64,000 bases of DNA, taken from the NCBI GenBank assembly GCA_032622095.1, contig CP136065.1, positions 21,130,134 through 21,194,133 on the forward strand. Reading direction: 5' to 3'. The notes beneath the pieces are model-generated. The model was not told the DNA's origin and searched no databases. It saw nothing but the letters and a program-made list of their open reading frames with translations. The DNA comes from Siphonodentalium dalli (Eukaryota; Mollusca; Scaphopoda; Gadilida; Siphonodentaliidae). Below are positions 12,502 through 25,782 of this stretch, piece after piece; positions within the stretch are counted from its first letter, which is position 1; every line of letters begins with the position of its first letter. A program made the position numbers and the translations under genes.

Positions 12502-15154
12502 ATGGATTAAAGTGAGCACAGATTAAGTGAACTGAGGAATTTTAGCAATGCAATCATGAAAGGGGTCCCAGGGACGAAAATTCCTACTAGTATCTTTTAT
12601 AATTAGTTCTAGCACCTACTGTATGACAATGCCTGCCATTGCCTAGCCCCTGGTATGATAGCCATTGATATGATTCAATATAAATTTGGGTTAAAACTAG
12701 CTTGGATTAAGTTGTACCGTACTGACCCACGTTTAGGCCCAGGGGGCCTTTGTTTTATTTGAGCTCACAAATCCAAGTGGGCTTAAACTCGGATATGGCC
12801 CTTTGCAAACCAAAAATCGGGGTAAAACTGATGAAATAGATGAAACTTGAAATATCCCCTGCTTCAAGATTAAGTAAAGGTAAATAGGCCTATAAGTTAC
12901 TTTAAGAAAGTGATTTTTCAATTAAATGTGAATATTAAAATATTATAATAACACTTGTCTTGTTGTTTTATTGCCCAACATTCCCATAATTCACGCCATA
13001 AATGACACTTTAAATTTTGTAAGCAGTGTGGGTAAATCCTGCATCTATAGTCTATAGTAGTCTATAGTTTATATCAATGTTCAGACTTAATCCGATTAGG
13101 AAACTAATAAACGCGACGCTTTATTCATGATCTGTTGTCCACATAGAGGTTGTTACAATGGCGACTAATTGCATGTTTAACAAAAGCCAGTGAGTGTAAT
13201 TATTTAACACTAACAGTACTGACAAAAGACAGTTGTATTTCTGCTAAAAAGCACGTGTTTTAATAAATAGAGTTATCACTCCTAAACTGTTTATACTGTA
13301 AAACGTGAACAAAATGCAGATTAAAAATATTAATGTCAATAATCTTTATTTTGGTTTCGAGTACATAACGTTGACGTAGTTTGGAAGACATTGTTGTTCA
13401 ATGACAAGTTCCCCTTCTGCTTCATTATTATACCCACTGTGTGTTTACATAACCAGGAACCCAGTTCTCTGTGTTTGGTTACTAGAAGGAACATACCGAC
13501 GTTGCCACTGAACGCGAAAAATATGTTTTTACAGTACTGTAGTTGGACAGACACCTGTGCGCTTTTCACGCGCATAGCCGCGCATGGCTTTTGAACTTGA
13601 AGCTACATATATACGCTGTTAGCGACTCGGTTCTTTTGTATTTGATGTCTGTTAATGATTTGTTTCCCCGGGAAGTATAATTTAATAAACAAATAAGATT
13701 TTAAGATTCACTTTATTTTATTTTATTGAATATTCTCACTTGCCTACGAAGTATAATTTTCCGTTTTGAATATAAATATTATATTTCTCGAGTTTGTCAA
13801 TCTTTTTTTCTGTCTACAAGCTGATATCAAATACTTAATTACCACCGCTGAAATTGAAAAAAAATTGGGGTGGGCCTAAACTCGAATATACCCCTTTGCA
13901 TGGCATTTGGCCAAAAGATATGGGTGGGCCTAAACACGGACATGAGCTTTGAGCCGGGTCAATATGGTATATTAATATAATATATAATAAAAAATTCAAA
14001 AATCGAATTCTGATATCTTATTTATAAATTATATATATCGATAACTGTATAGCTGTTTTTTTCACAAAATGAACCCCAAAACAAATAACAAATTATGTTT
14101 ACTACGCAAAATTTAAAAAGTAAATCAGGCCCTGTATGAGCAAGTAGATGTTCAATAAAAGTGACAGTTAAGACCGACACACATGTATTACTAATACAAG
14201 TGAGAAACCATCCACTGACCTACGTGTTATTTATGCTTAAAATCCAATAAATAACAGAACGTGAACACTGGTATCAGGGTTTCCGCTACTACGGCAAGCC
14301 GGCCGTCCAACAGCCTCATTCCCCTCCCCAACCTTGACTTAATATTTGTCACAAAATAGCCACAGACCTAGCTCAGTCCCCTTTTTACACAGGACGAGCG
14401 ATCACCGACAGTGATGATTAATAGATTGCAAGGAATCCTACACTTGGTGCCTGAATAAGACATGATCAGTAGCGCGGACCACGTGCACAGTTGTCTACAC
14501 CATCTTGGTAACGCTTTGTCATGCGAATGTTTAGTAGTAATCAGCATTTCGCATTTTAATTTACCATAGATTTCTGTCTATAAGTCCCAACTTTCTGACC
14601 CACTATTTCCCCTCAGAATTTGCAATATACATCGGTAAGTCATTAAGGGGGATAAATTCTAAGCTACAGCCATGAACACAGGTGAGTTTTGGCAGTCGCT
14701 GTAACGAATAGTGCAGACCTTTTTCCCCAAAACGAGGTCTGTATCAAAGAAATGTTTAATAAAAAATAAAACAATTAAAATATTAATAGTTATTATCAGT
14801 GTATTTATTCCCTATCCAATGAATACAAAATTATCCATTATACGATTCCAGCATGAGGTCATCTCTGTCTCAGGGCTGAGGAATGGCTTTTGATTGGTAC
14901 TGTGAACAAAATACAAAGAAAGCGGGCATGTAGAATGTCTGTATAGCACGTGACATGAGCTCTGCTGACGTAACACCTGTTACTGCTAGACAGTGTGACA
15001 ATGTGTCTTTTGCCAACCGCGGTAGTCGGATTTTAATATTGCTACTGTTTATATAAAAGTCGTATGCATTGTATGCAGTTGTGCTTACACGCTTTTAGTT
15101 CAATAACTTGATATCTAAGAAAGACGATCTCTTTTACTTTGCTTTCTATACGAA
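12502..15154. other. No gene seen
   Basis: Two related stretches (about 12,770-12,840 and 13,868-13,950) share GTGGGC(C/T)TAAACTCG and nearby bases and belong to a dispersed repeat. A start-like ATGAACACAG followed by GTGAGT at about 14,671-14,686 (plus) could be a tiny first exon, but nothing downstream supports it. Confidence 0.35.
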
Positions 15155-15408
15155 CAAGCCTTGAAATAGGGTGTCTGTCATTTGCAGAATGAGGTCCCCA
15201 GAGGGTGAATTTAGTGATGCTACCCCGCATAGCGGGCTAGCATCACCAAATTCACCCTCTGGGAACCTCATTCTGCTGAGGTGTAAGCAGAATGAGGTCC
15301 CCAGAGGGTGAATTTGGTGATGCTAGCCCGCTATGCGGGGTAGCATCACTAAATTCACCCTCTGGGGACCTCATTCTGCAAATGACAGACACCCTATTTC
15401 AAGGCTTG
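15155..15408. mobile_element. hAT-like MITE with perfect 8-bp target duplication
   Basis: Inverted ends CAAGCCTTGAAATAGGGTGT bound two back-to-back palindromes. TATACGAA occurs directly outside both ends (15,147-15,154 and 15,409-15,416). The 8-bp duplication and CA-starting ends fit the hAT superfamily. No transposase is present; the frames of 85-110 codons in it are palindrome artefacts. Confidence 0.92.
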
Positions 15409-18339
15409 TATACGAAGCTTCAATGTTCCTGCTTGTTGTCTCAAGTGCAAGGAAATGGCTTCTTTTCAGTGATAAACAACCAAATTTTTTTCCCGACAGA
15501 ACACCTGGTATGTGCTCCCCAAATACGGCCACATTCCCCCAACCCCTAGCGGAAACCCTGCTGGTATGTTGTGTTCGTCTACCATTGTATGCGACCCAGC
15601 ATGTCATGAATCCCCCTGTGAGTTCCTCGTGCACGTGTCAAGGTCATCACATGCGTTCACACTGAGTGTACAGTGCATGTGACCTAATATAATTTAATTT
15701 AAGGGTAACTATAGTCTGCACATGTGTAACATTTTTACTACTATTAAACCAATTCCAATTTGTTACACATGCACAGTGTTAACTTCCTCATAAAGTCATG
15801 CAGGTTGCTGAATCACGTTTCGGTGACATGTGCCGCTCGCCGTAATTTGCAAGGAGTCATTGGTGTCTTACTAGTAGCTCCTCCTACTTTGGCCATTTTA
15901 CATTTTGTCAACTTGTTTTCCAACTGGATTTTTGGATTGAATAATTACGGAATTATACACATTCTGGTAGGTGTTAAAGTTAATATAAATTGCAATATTG
16001 ATAACATTAATGACTATGTTACTTGATTCTCAAAATTACGCGTATTTTTAAAAATTAATTCGTTGCAACAGGCCATAGAGGAAGGGCTGTCTGACTTGAT
16101 TCGAACATTAAGTTCATCAAGTCAAGTCAGACTAAGGCCAATATAAAACGAGAGGCCAATCACGATCAGCAGATGTTAGCCCATCCCTTGGCGATAGTAA
16201 ATTTATACTATGATCGGAATCATAAATGAGAGTTTTGGTGTTGAATTATAAGAGTATAACTGTTATGTACTATTATAGACAAATGTACATAACACAAATT
16301 ATTGGAATTTATGGGTCACTCGCATTTATATAAGAGAATGCACTGGTGACTGGTACATGATCTGTAATGCTGCACCACCACAGCCTTGGGTTAAATGTGA
16401 AAGGTGACCTGGAATACTTGGTTTAAGAGAGTCCAATTTAAGTTTATCATGTATCAAATTCTACCAACAATATAGATGAAGATAAGCCACCTCACTGCTG
16501 ACCCATTAATATCAATTATATAGCAGAGCTGTCAACAATTCACAGGAATTGTTTATGTTTAAAGCCGACATCTCTATTAAACCAATAACATTTATAATGA
16601 CCTCAGACCATCTATTGAGTGATATCTTCAGCTGTGCTAGGCAGAACAATGTTCAAGTCTACTGTTAATATCATGTGATGTGTATTGTTGAATCTTTATT
16701 TTAAATTAGATACCATAGCTTTCTTTATCAGATTATCTGCACATTGGCAAAAGAGACATCAGAAAATAATATAGCCTTATCAATAGCTAAGTAGTCCAAA
16801 GGCATGGGATGGAATTGGTCAATTGGATTTAATAACGCTCCAAACAAATTTTCCAATACATATTACATAACACAAGATTTTGGACCGATTTAAACAAATT
16901 TGGTGTGGTGACCCTTGGCAGAGTTATAATGGTGCTAGTTTTTTCAAATTTTGTTTACTTTAAAAAATTTTTTTTTTATTAATATATATATTTTTTTATT
17001 TTATTTTTTTAAATTGAGCAAGGAATTCAATCATTAAAATTTTTGAACTCGATCTGTCTTTTGTGCTGAGAAATTCATATACAAAATTCATAGATAGAAA
17101 ATATTAACCATACATACTTCCGGTATGTTATGGGTAAACATAAAAATTGCTTGATTTACATGATTTTATAGTCACTAATCGGTGATTGTCTTGAGTTTAC
17201 GGCCGGTATCAATCTAATTTTGTACACGATCATGTGTGCCACTCCAGGCCCTATTTTTAGACCCCTCCCCAATATTTTATTATTTGGATGTCTTTGTGAA
17301 ACCTTTTTCTCATGCCTTAACCATCAAATTACATTTCAGTGACCCATTAATCAGTCTATTCTGATCAAATTGGACAATCATTTTAAAATGACTTTGTATT
17401 ATGTAAGATAGGATACTGCGTCAATATCTAGAACAGTCCATGACATTTATGTTTAGGAAGAATAAAATATATTAAAACAAAATTTGCCCTCCCGTCCCAA
17501 TTTATGAAAAAGTTGGATGTAAATCTAACAATTTATATATCTTTATGCAGCATTGGTATACTTTTTCGGTGTGGTGATTGGAAATTTCAATGAGAGTGTG
17601 TTGACTCCCAAGGCAGCGTGTTTAACTTGAAAGTGGTAAGTTAAATTTCAATGCGTTGCACTGAATTTCAATGAATTGTGAAGCAGTGCAGTCCCAATGC
17701 ACACTCAACCATGGTTTCCGCTAGGGTTTAAATGTAGGGTCCGTAGGACCTAGGATAGCATGGACTGACCATGCTTTCACCAGACGAAAGCGAAAATTTA
17801 AATTTTGTATCCAAAATCCACCCCCCCCCCCCCCCATTTCCTTTCACCTGAGAAGATATAAATAAGTTTGCAAAGAAGTATATTCACTGGAATTTGACAT
17901 TAACAAATTGAAATCATTGAACCCCGTAAAGTCTGCCAGCTTTGTTTATGTATAAACAGCGAGCGTGATATGTATTGCGACCTTCACCTCCATTTTAAGT
18001 TTTAACAAACCGGAAATTATTGAAGTCATTCGATCGACAAAATGTTTAGTTATCGCTCCTGGAACATAGCCAGGTGGTTTTGGATTGGATGATATGTCTT
18101 CCACAGAATTCATGTTCAGAAATAAATGATCTTATGAATACTGAAGTTTAAGATCGTATTCGCCGATACCGGGTATATCACCTGAATATACTTGTTACTT
18201 CTGCAAGTATGTTTTTATATATTGCTGATTCGACAGAAGTATCAGCTGGTTATTTCCCGGGTTCTATAGTACATGTAGATTGTTTCTACAGTTCTAACAA
18301 TCAAATCAACTGTTGACAACCCGGAGCTACTGATTTAAT
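15409..18339. other. Repeat-bearing, no gene seen
   Basis: Holds a hairpin at about 16,088-16,132 (GTCTGACTTGA and its complement), a dispersed repeat at 16,150-16,200 shared with 4.6 kb, half of the 122-190 palindrome at about 16,323-16,350, an A/T-only stretch at 16,960-17,010 and a poly-C run at 17,820-17,836. No exon recognised. Confidence 0.45.
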
Positions 18340-20810
18340 CAGGTCGGGCACACATCCAAAATGGTCTACGTAGCTCGTTTTGTCTACTGTACCGCTATTC
18401 TCAAAGTAATTGACCAGAAAAACGGGGTGATACCCCGGTCATGACCGCTGTGATACCGGTAATAAACGGTAGCGGTATCGCGACGGTCATGGCGTGGAGT
18501 TACGGTATTGGGCGATAATGATACCGTGGTCTTTTAGCGGGCACCGCATTAATTTTGTTGAATACCGCGGTGATTTTCATGGAACTCTTTTAGGGGAGGT
18601 ATTTACTCACACATACTTGTTCGCGTTAACAAGCGGTATCAGTACCGTGGTATTGGAGGATACCGCGGTATAGTACCGCCATATTAACGGGGTGACACCA
18701 CATTATTGGTGGTCAATTACTTTAAGTATAGCGGTAGCCCGATTGAGCTACGATTTGAATGTGATTTACACACCTCCATCGATTATCATCATACCACGAG
18801 AAAAGCGCATTTCGAATTTTCGTTTATTAGTTGTGTACGACTATTGCGTCTACAAAGAAGCAAAAAACTCAACGACTCACCACGGCTTAGCCTTAGGCGC
18901 AATTAACAATGTTTTAATTAAGACCTGTTAGCGTTTGGTAGTGACTTTCCCGAAAATATCAGATTTTGCCATAAAAAGTAGGGAACAATCCATTTGTTTT
19001 TGCAGGATATTTATTTTTGAAGGTCAAGAACGTCCGGTTTATGTGGCTTACCTGATTGGATAAAGCGAACAGCTTCACTCGGAGACGACTATTTGTTAAA
19101 TGTTTGGCGACCGCCATTCAGAGAAGGCAACTACGGAAACACGATTCACAATATTTCTTTGAAATTTGGAAGCACCTCGTGTAACATTACAGTTATACAA
19201 ATATGGTTGTCCATTTGTCGTTCCGTACATTCCAACAGATAGATGTTACACTGAAATCCCATTAAGAACATACCATTAATCCCCGGCTAAATGCAACCAA
19301 TCAGATTATCGCCTGCACACGGATATTTACGAACACAATTGCGACCGGAACTACCTCAGATTTGATGAAAATTTACATTTCGATCAAGAAATTTTGATGA
19401 TCATTTCTTATTGTTTTTCATGGTAAATTGACCAAAACAAATTGATTTTGAATCGCTCAAAAGGTATTAAAGCCGTGGTGAGTCGTTGAGTATTTTGCTT
19501 CTTTGTAGACGTGATAGTGGTACACAACTAATGAACGAAAATTTGAAATGCGCTTTTTTCGTGGTATGGCGATACTCTCCCCTGCCTAATAATAGTGATG
19601 GCCAAATAATAGTGATGGTGCACATTTTCGGGTGTTATTAATAATAGTGATGGTGCCAAATAATAGTGATGGCGCACAATGATGGCATTTTACCATATTT
19701 CTACTATAAATGAAGCAGAATGTAGGCCTTAATTAATTTGGCATTGTTGGGCAAGTTCCCATGCATGCAAGTTGTTCTCATTGGCTCCTTTAATAATGAC
19801 AGTAAGTAATTTGGTAACAGTACCAGTCTGAGTAAGGTAAAGTACTGTGGTGATTGTACTAGTAGCCAGGTTGGGTGGAAGCAGGCACGGCTTTCTCAAA
19901 ATCACAGCGAGGCTGCCAAGGAGGCCTCGCTAAATAATTTGCGCACATCGGCTATTTAAAATCCGACATAAAACTTAAATCCGACATAAAACGTAAGTTG
20001 TGGTTAATAATGTGGAACTGTTGCCAAGTCATCGCATTCATAATTAAACTGTGCTTTGAATACACGGACATGTTATTGTATTGCTTTATTGCATAGATTT
20101 AAATACATGTTCCTGTGTACACACAGAAGCTACTGCGGTGTCGTAACTTTCCATTTATAGCCAAAACCAGTCACGCATGTGTGCACACGACTCACAGCTT
20201 CTGTGTCTTCATGATAGCGCATAATTGGGTCACGATAACAGTATTGTTTGGAGAAGTCGGCCACGTCAAGTTAAATTAGTTCATCAGTTGTCACTCAGAT
20301 TAGTTTCACTGATTATTTTATAATATAAGCCTGGTGATGTGATTTTAGCATTAAGTCCCGTTTTGATAGTAGAAGTCGGTTCCGTCCCAACGATAATTAG
20401 TTGTCACTGTGTGATTATAAGCTTTGATGAGTTGTAATTAACTGCGATAATCCGTCTGTTTATACACGGACATCATGATCTAGAGGCCTAAATCCTGTTA
20501 GGAATGAGATTCTCCCACATTCCTGTCAACTTGTCAAGTGCACTTCTATTTTTTTTAGTGAGCTGCACGTTTTTTCTAACTTTTTGACTGAAAATTCCGC
20601 GACTTTGCAAGAACTTTAAATAATCGTGATGGCGCCTAATAATCGTGATGCTGTCGTATTTTTCTTTAAATAAATAAACGTGACGTCACGTTTATTTGGC
20701 AGGAGAGAGTAATCGCAGGAGGCGTGTAAATCACATTAAAAACGTAGCTCAATCGGGCTACAGTAGACAAAACGAGCTACGTAGACCGTTTTGGATGTGT
20801 GCCCGACCTG
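18340..20810. mobile_element. 2.47-kb non-autonomous element with long inverted ends
   Basis: Both ends read CAGGTCGGGCACACATCCAA inward and remain matched for about 120 bp once the inserted element in the left arm is discounted. TTAAT flanks both sides (18,335-18,339 and 20,811-20,815). A second, inner inverted pair lies at about 18,770-18,893 and 19,468-19,595. Runs of AATAATAGTGATGGC occur near 19,590-19,680 and 20,620-20,650. No transposase frame is present. The superfamily is unclear; a 5-bp duplication with CAGG ends does not settle it. Confidence 0.85.
18392..18734. mobile_element. 343-bp MITE inserted at TA inside the larger element
   Basis: Ends CCGCTATTCTCAAAGTAATT and the near-complement AATTACTTTAAGTATAGCGG form ~27-bp inverted repeats; TA flanks both sides (18,390-18,391 and 18,735-18,736). 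The right arm of the host element preserves the empty site, GTCTACTGTAGCCCGATT when read in the same direction, proving the boundaries. TA duplication suggests a Tc1/mariner-type element. The interior is rich in TACCG/CGGTA palindromes. Confidence 0.9.
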
Positions 20811-20815
20811 TTAAT

Positions 20816-23800
20816 TACTATCATATTGAGAATCACATTGGGACTTATCATGTTCTGTTCTGTTCTGTTGAAATAAAATATTGATAACAGCAGAATCGCG
20901 GGACTTGGGGGAGGTGTGTGTGTGTGAACGACACAAGCGGTAAAATGTACAATGTTATACTGTCGCGCATCAAAGTATGTGACAATAAATGCAAATTTAT
21001 TTGGGCCCTAAAACATGGAACATTTCATCAGTGTTTAATGTACTTTCTGACTTTATCATTTACAATGTTTAGACGTGATATTTTCGGAAACGGTCAAACG
21101 GAAAAAAAACGGCGCGAGTGCATGATAATTGAGTGACCAGATGAATAAGATTCCCGAGAATTACGCTAATTACCACGTGGCATCTTGTTTTTGCGTCAAA
21201 ATTAGACGAACACAGAAATATGTAGAGCTTTATTCCACAGAAATATGGAGAAGTCTTTAAATCTTGTAAACTTTTTTAAATGAGCTATTTCATCAGAGAA
21301 AAGGCTTTCATTAATCCTTTTCGAGAAGTACACATCTCAAGTAGGAGAACGTTCGATAACCGTACTATAATAAAACCGTACCACAAACTGTGGCATGGAG
21401 TAAATCTATTTTTTTAAATATGTTATATTCCAAGTCTATGATGAGCTGTCAAGGGGTGTGTCCATATTGGTGTGTAGGGATGACACAACCCGTCTACTTG
21501 CCAAACAAAATAGAACAGACTGAACTATGGGATGGCATTCAGGGCCGAGTGGTATGAAGGACAGACATGTTTGACACATCCTAGCTTGCAGGGTTCGCGC
21601 TGCCACTTTCATTTGGCAAAAGTTTTGGCAAGTCCCTTTTTAATTCCTCAAGCAATTTGAAAAATATTGGTCAATCATTACTATTCATTTCAGGAAACTC
21701 TTACAACATAATTATATTAGTGGTGTTAATTTTATAAAGTTTAGGAAAAGTTAACACCACTATTAAGATGCAGTTAATCTCATAGCATTAGTGCTGATGG
21801 TTGGAGGGGATTACTAATCCTCCTGTGATGTGCCCTCAGGATGAAGCAACCCTTCTATCATTGTATTGTTCGGTGATTGGCTTATTGTTGTATGATACAA
21901 CCACAATAGAGATGCGAGAATAATTAATTAATTATTAACTAAAGTTCAGTTCTGCTTTTCTATCGATGTCAAAAGTCGTTCAAACCGCGAGTGTCGAAAC
22001 ATAATAATTAAGGTTGCAGAAAGTGATACTATCAGGGATAGCATTTGGAAAATGCTAATATAATTTGGCAAACAATATTTTCATTTGGCAAATTATTTGG
22101 CTAAAGTAAATTTCGGTCCAGCGCGGACTCTGATCCTAGGATGGATTGCCCTCGATGGTAATCATGGTATGTATGTTCCGATTTGGTCATGTCTTTTCTG
22201 AATGCATGTAGGGGTTTCATTCAATCCGACACCGGTATGCTACCCCTTACCATTTCTATACAACACCTGCAGTCAGCATATGGGCTTATATAAGCTAAAC
22301 TGTCAGAAATGGAAGGGGTGGGGACTGATTGTAAGCACGAGAGGAATGTCCTATGGATTTGTATAAGTTCCATAATAAGTTTTATTCACACTAATTTATA
22401 CCAGATTTAGTAGATCGAGTAGTCAGTTCCGAACGTGTTGTGTGGGCTTATTCTCACTTTGCCGACGAGCATGCAGAAATATCGCCGGTAAGGGTTTAGT
22501 GTCGCGCCTACATGTATATATAGTCGGTATTAATTAAATAACAGTTTGCTCCCGAGGCAGTGTTATTTTAGCATGCCGCCTGAATTTTTATCTTTATTGC
22601 CTCCTCGTGGGAGAGTGTACACGTAGAGCATGACATTCTGTTTGATATTTACAGGTGCAAATTACATACAATATAATAGGTATACATATACAATTATTTG
22701 AAACTTTATTATTATTAATAATTTGAAACTATATTATTATTACTATTATTATTATTAACGGCGAACCCTATATGTCTCTCCAAAGTTGATCATAATCAAG
22801 TTTCTATCTTCGTCATGATAAGTTCTCAAGTAAATGTATTCTTCATCCCAACGGCCGAGGAGGCAAAAATCTAAACAATCAATATAAACTTTAAAACTTG
22901 AACCTCAACAATCAAGAGAAATATACCTGGCTATTCACCTCAGAAAATGAGTGCATACTAAAACTACTGCTTCATGGAAAGAGACGAGAGTAAACAAATA
23001 TCAGAATAAAATAATCTATTCACTCATGACATCGTATATATACCGATTAGCAGAGTTGCAGTTTACTGTCCATATACACTTGCAGATTGTATAGTACATA
23101 CTTCTATATGAACCTTTTTATACTATCCATATTCATGTCAAGTAGTTACCATGTCTAATTACTCCTATTAATAATTTTGCAATAAAAGTTGGGACCTGCC
23201 AACTCTCAACTGTTTGCACTTTGGAAGAAGTGATCGGACTGCATTACTTACAATATATTATATAGTTCAATTTCAAACAGTCACATATTTACAGTTATCA
23301 ACCCTAGACTAATCAGAGTAACTACTTGACTGGATTACTATAATCAAGTTATATAATATGTTTTGGTAAAATATACCAGTTTATTTTCTAGTCATACATC
23401 TCGGGGTCCATTGTATGTAAAATGCATCTGGTTTTCAATAAATCTATCTATAACCCGTCGGCTGTGTATGTGCGTGTGTGCATCTGTGTGTGTATAACTC
23501 GGTCACGCTTTTGGTGCGTTTATAACTTTTCAACCATGCGTGCAATATGGCCCAAATCTGTACCACGGCCTATATATTGTGTCATAAAAGATGACTCACC
23601 AAATTTCATGCTGATTGCATGTTAAAAATGTACTGGTAAAGTAACACATTTCGCTAACTTACCTATTTATCGTTTTTTTCTTCTTCTAAATCCAGTGCAT
23701 GTATAGCGAATGGGGACGCCCGTCCCCTACCACACTGTCATCAGAAGCCGAGAACTGGGAATGTTCACGAACTGTGTTACTTTCTGTCAAAATAGATTAT

Positions 23801-23819
23801 CTGGTTTGTGAACCTCCTT
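20816..23819. other. No gene seen
   Basis: Contains a small hairpin (about 21,718-21,766, TAGTGGTGTTAA and complement), an ATT microsatellite near 22,700-22,757, an inverted pair around TTGCCTCCTCG (22,598-22,610 and 22,852-22,868) and a TG-rich run at 23,465-23,500. No exon recognised. Confidence 0.4.
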
Positions 23820-24125
23820 GACTAAGACAGTGACTCGTGGGGAATCTGGTCCACCCTGGGCTCGTGGTCACTGTGTGCCACCCTTGACACTCTGGCCCTG
23901 CCACTCTGGCCTACCCCCTGCCCTCGATGCCGGCCACTCTGGCCATGCAGTCGAGGAGGGGGCCGGTACCCCTCCCCGACTGCCATACACTCTGGCCCAC
24001 CATCTGCCATCAATGCCACTTTGGCCCACCCTCCTCGGCGGCGGTCACTGGCCCACCCCCTTGCTCGACATGGGTCAGAGTGACCGTCGAGCAAGGGGTG
24101 GGCCAGAGTGATCACCCTTACTACT
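23820..24125. repeat. GC-rich minisatellite island
   Basis: A ~300-bp block far richer in G+C than its surroundings, built from irregular repeats of CACTCTGGCCCACC and similar text. Long frames occur on both strands (97 and 149 codons) but only because the block lacks A/T-rich stops; their predicted proteins are low-complexity. Confidence 0.65.
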
Positions 24126-25774
24126 GAGGGGGTAAAAAAATTCAGTTTTATTGAAATAAAGTGTTTCCACAATTGAACCGCAGTGCATGGGCCTGTTATC
24201 CTCATATAGGCTCCATGCATGTTGAATACAGGCTCCAAAGAGGGTCCGTTTAAGATCAAAATGTGCCGCAAGTCCCCTTCGTCGCCGAATAAAGGCTCCC
24301 GAAATTGAGTATGTTTAAGTTAGTATATAGTAATATTTAAAGTAAGATGCTGAGTTTGTTTAGTTCAATATGTGCATGCGTATATGAGGGCTGGATGCGC
24401 TACTAATTGCGCTTATGTCCAATTAATTAAATGTGAAAACGGACTCCCATACATTATTGGCAACATGCATGAACTCGGGGGGGGGGGGGGGGTAACGTCT
24501 AAATCAGCCCCCGTTCCTTGGTATATGGCACATATTGACCATGCTAGATGATTCAAATTGGGTGATGTCGATGGATCACTCACAAGTAGATAATTTTCAA
24601 TCAAAGAACTGATATATGCCATGGTGGCCAAACCATCCAGCAAATTAATGGCAACAGGCAACCATCTGATTAATTTGATTGTTTCAAATAAAATTAATTT
24701 AATGTTCATCAGAATTAGAATTAATCACAGTTAATTCAGGGGGAAGGGGGTAGTAACAAATTTGCAGAAAGGTATGCCGTTTTTTTGCATCTGGCATTTT
24801 CAGGTACCCACCACCACCAAACCTGCAAAAAAAGCTCCCAATTTTGTTTACACCCCCCCCCCCCAAATTTAACTAATTTTGGTCTAAAACCTGCATAAAA
24901 CCATACTGATATCACTAATATGACTGGGAAATTATCTCCTTTAGATAAAATGACAGTTTAACCTGTTTCAGAAGCTGTTTTAATTGAAAAAATAATACAT
25001 GTAAATATTTTTTTTCAAATACTGGTTGAAAGGCATTATTTTAAATTTGTCTACCACATGCATGTATATGCATTGGAGTTTCCAGGTCAGTGTGTGATGG
25101 GAGTATGAGTATTCCTGGTTGGTCAACTTCCATACCGCTAAGTGGAAATTCTAATGCATGCATCGATAGTGGACAAATACAGTAACCCATCAGAAGCTGA
25201 TAGGTGCACATAATAACACTATTATAAGGTTGTATTGTATTAAGGTTGTTATATTTCAATGTAAATAGCACTACTTAAGAATACAAACACCTAAACCAAG
25301 TTTTCATTCTTCCTTATTTCATTTTGGTGTCCACTAATGTTTGATTTACATGGATTTGATTATATGTGCACTGTGACTCACTGAACATTAGCTTATAGAA
25401 GATAAATGTGGAAAGAAAACAGAAACACCATCCCAGTTGAAAAAACACTTTACCCGCAGCACATGTTTGCTGCATATTAGATTCTCATACATATCACTCA
25501 TGACAAGGGGTGGATAATAAATAACAACTATGTATAAAATAGAAAATATTTATCGCAAGAGATTAAGTTAAGAAAAAACGTGGAACAAATCGCATATAAA
25601 AAATATATTTGTCTACTTAATTAAATTATAACACGTTATAGTAAAGACAATTCTCATCTGAGTTTCTTTTATATTCGGTTTTAATATATCAAGAATCATT
25701 GTATGAGGTTTTTGGGATCACATAGCATAGTTTTACATGTACTCATGTGTGCCTATGTATTGAGATCGTCTAGT
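24126..25774. other. No gene seen
   Basis: Homopolymer runs (G near 24,478-24,492, C near 24,850-24,865) and a fragment at about 24,420-24,450 resembling the margins of the 6-8 kb palindrome cluster. No exon recognised. Confidence 0.4.
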
Positions 25775-25782
25775 GTACAGGG

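Noticed and set aside
15292-15665. Frames of 85-110 codons over a MITE
   Set aside because: They are translations of the MITE palindrome and flanking sequence.
23822-24271. 149-codon minus-strand frame
   Set aside because: Low-complexity product of a GC-rich minisatellite; frames are open on both strands.
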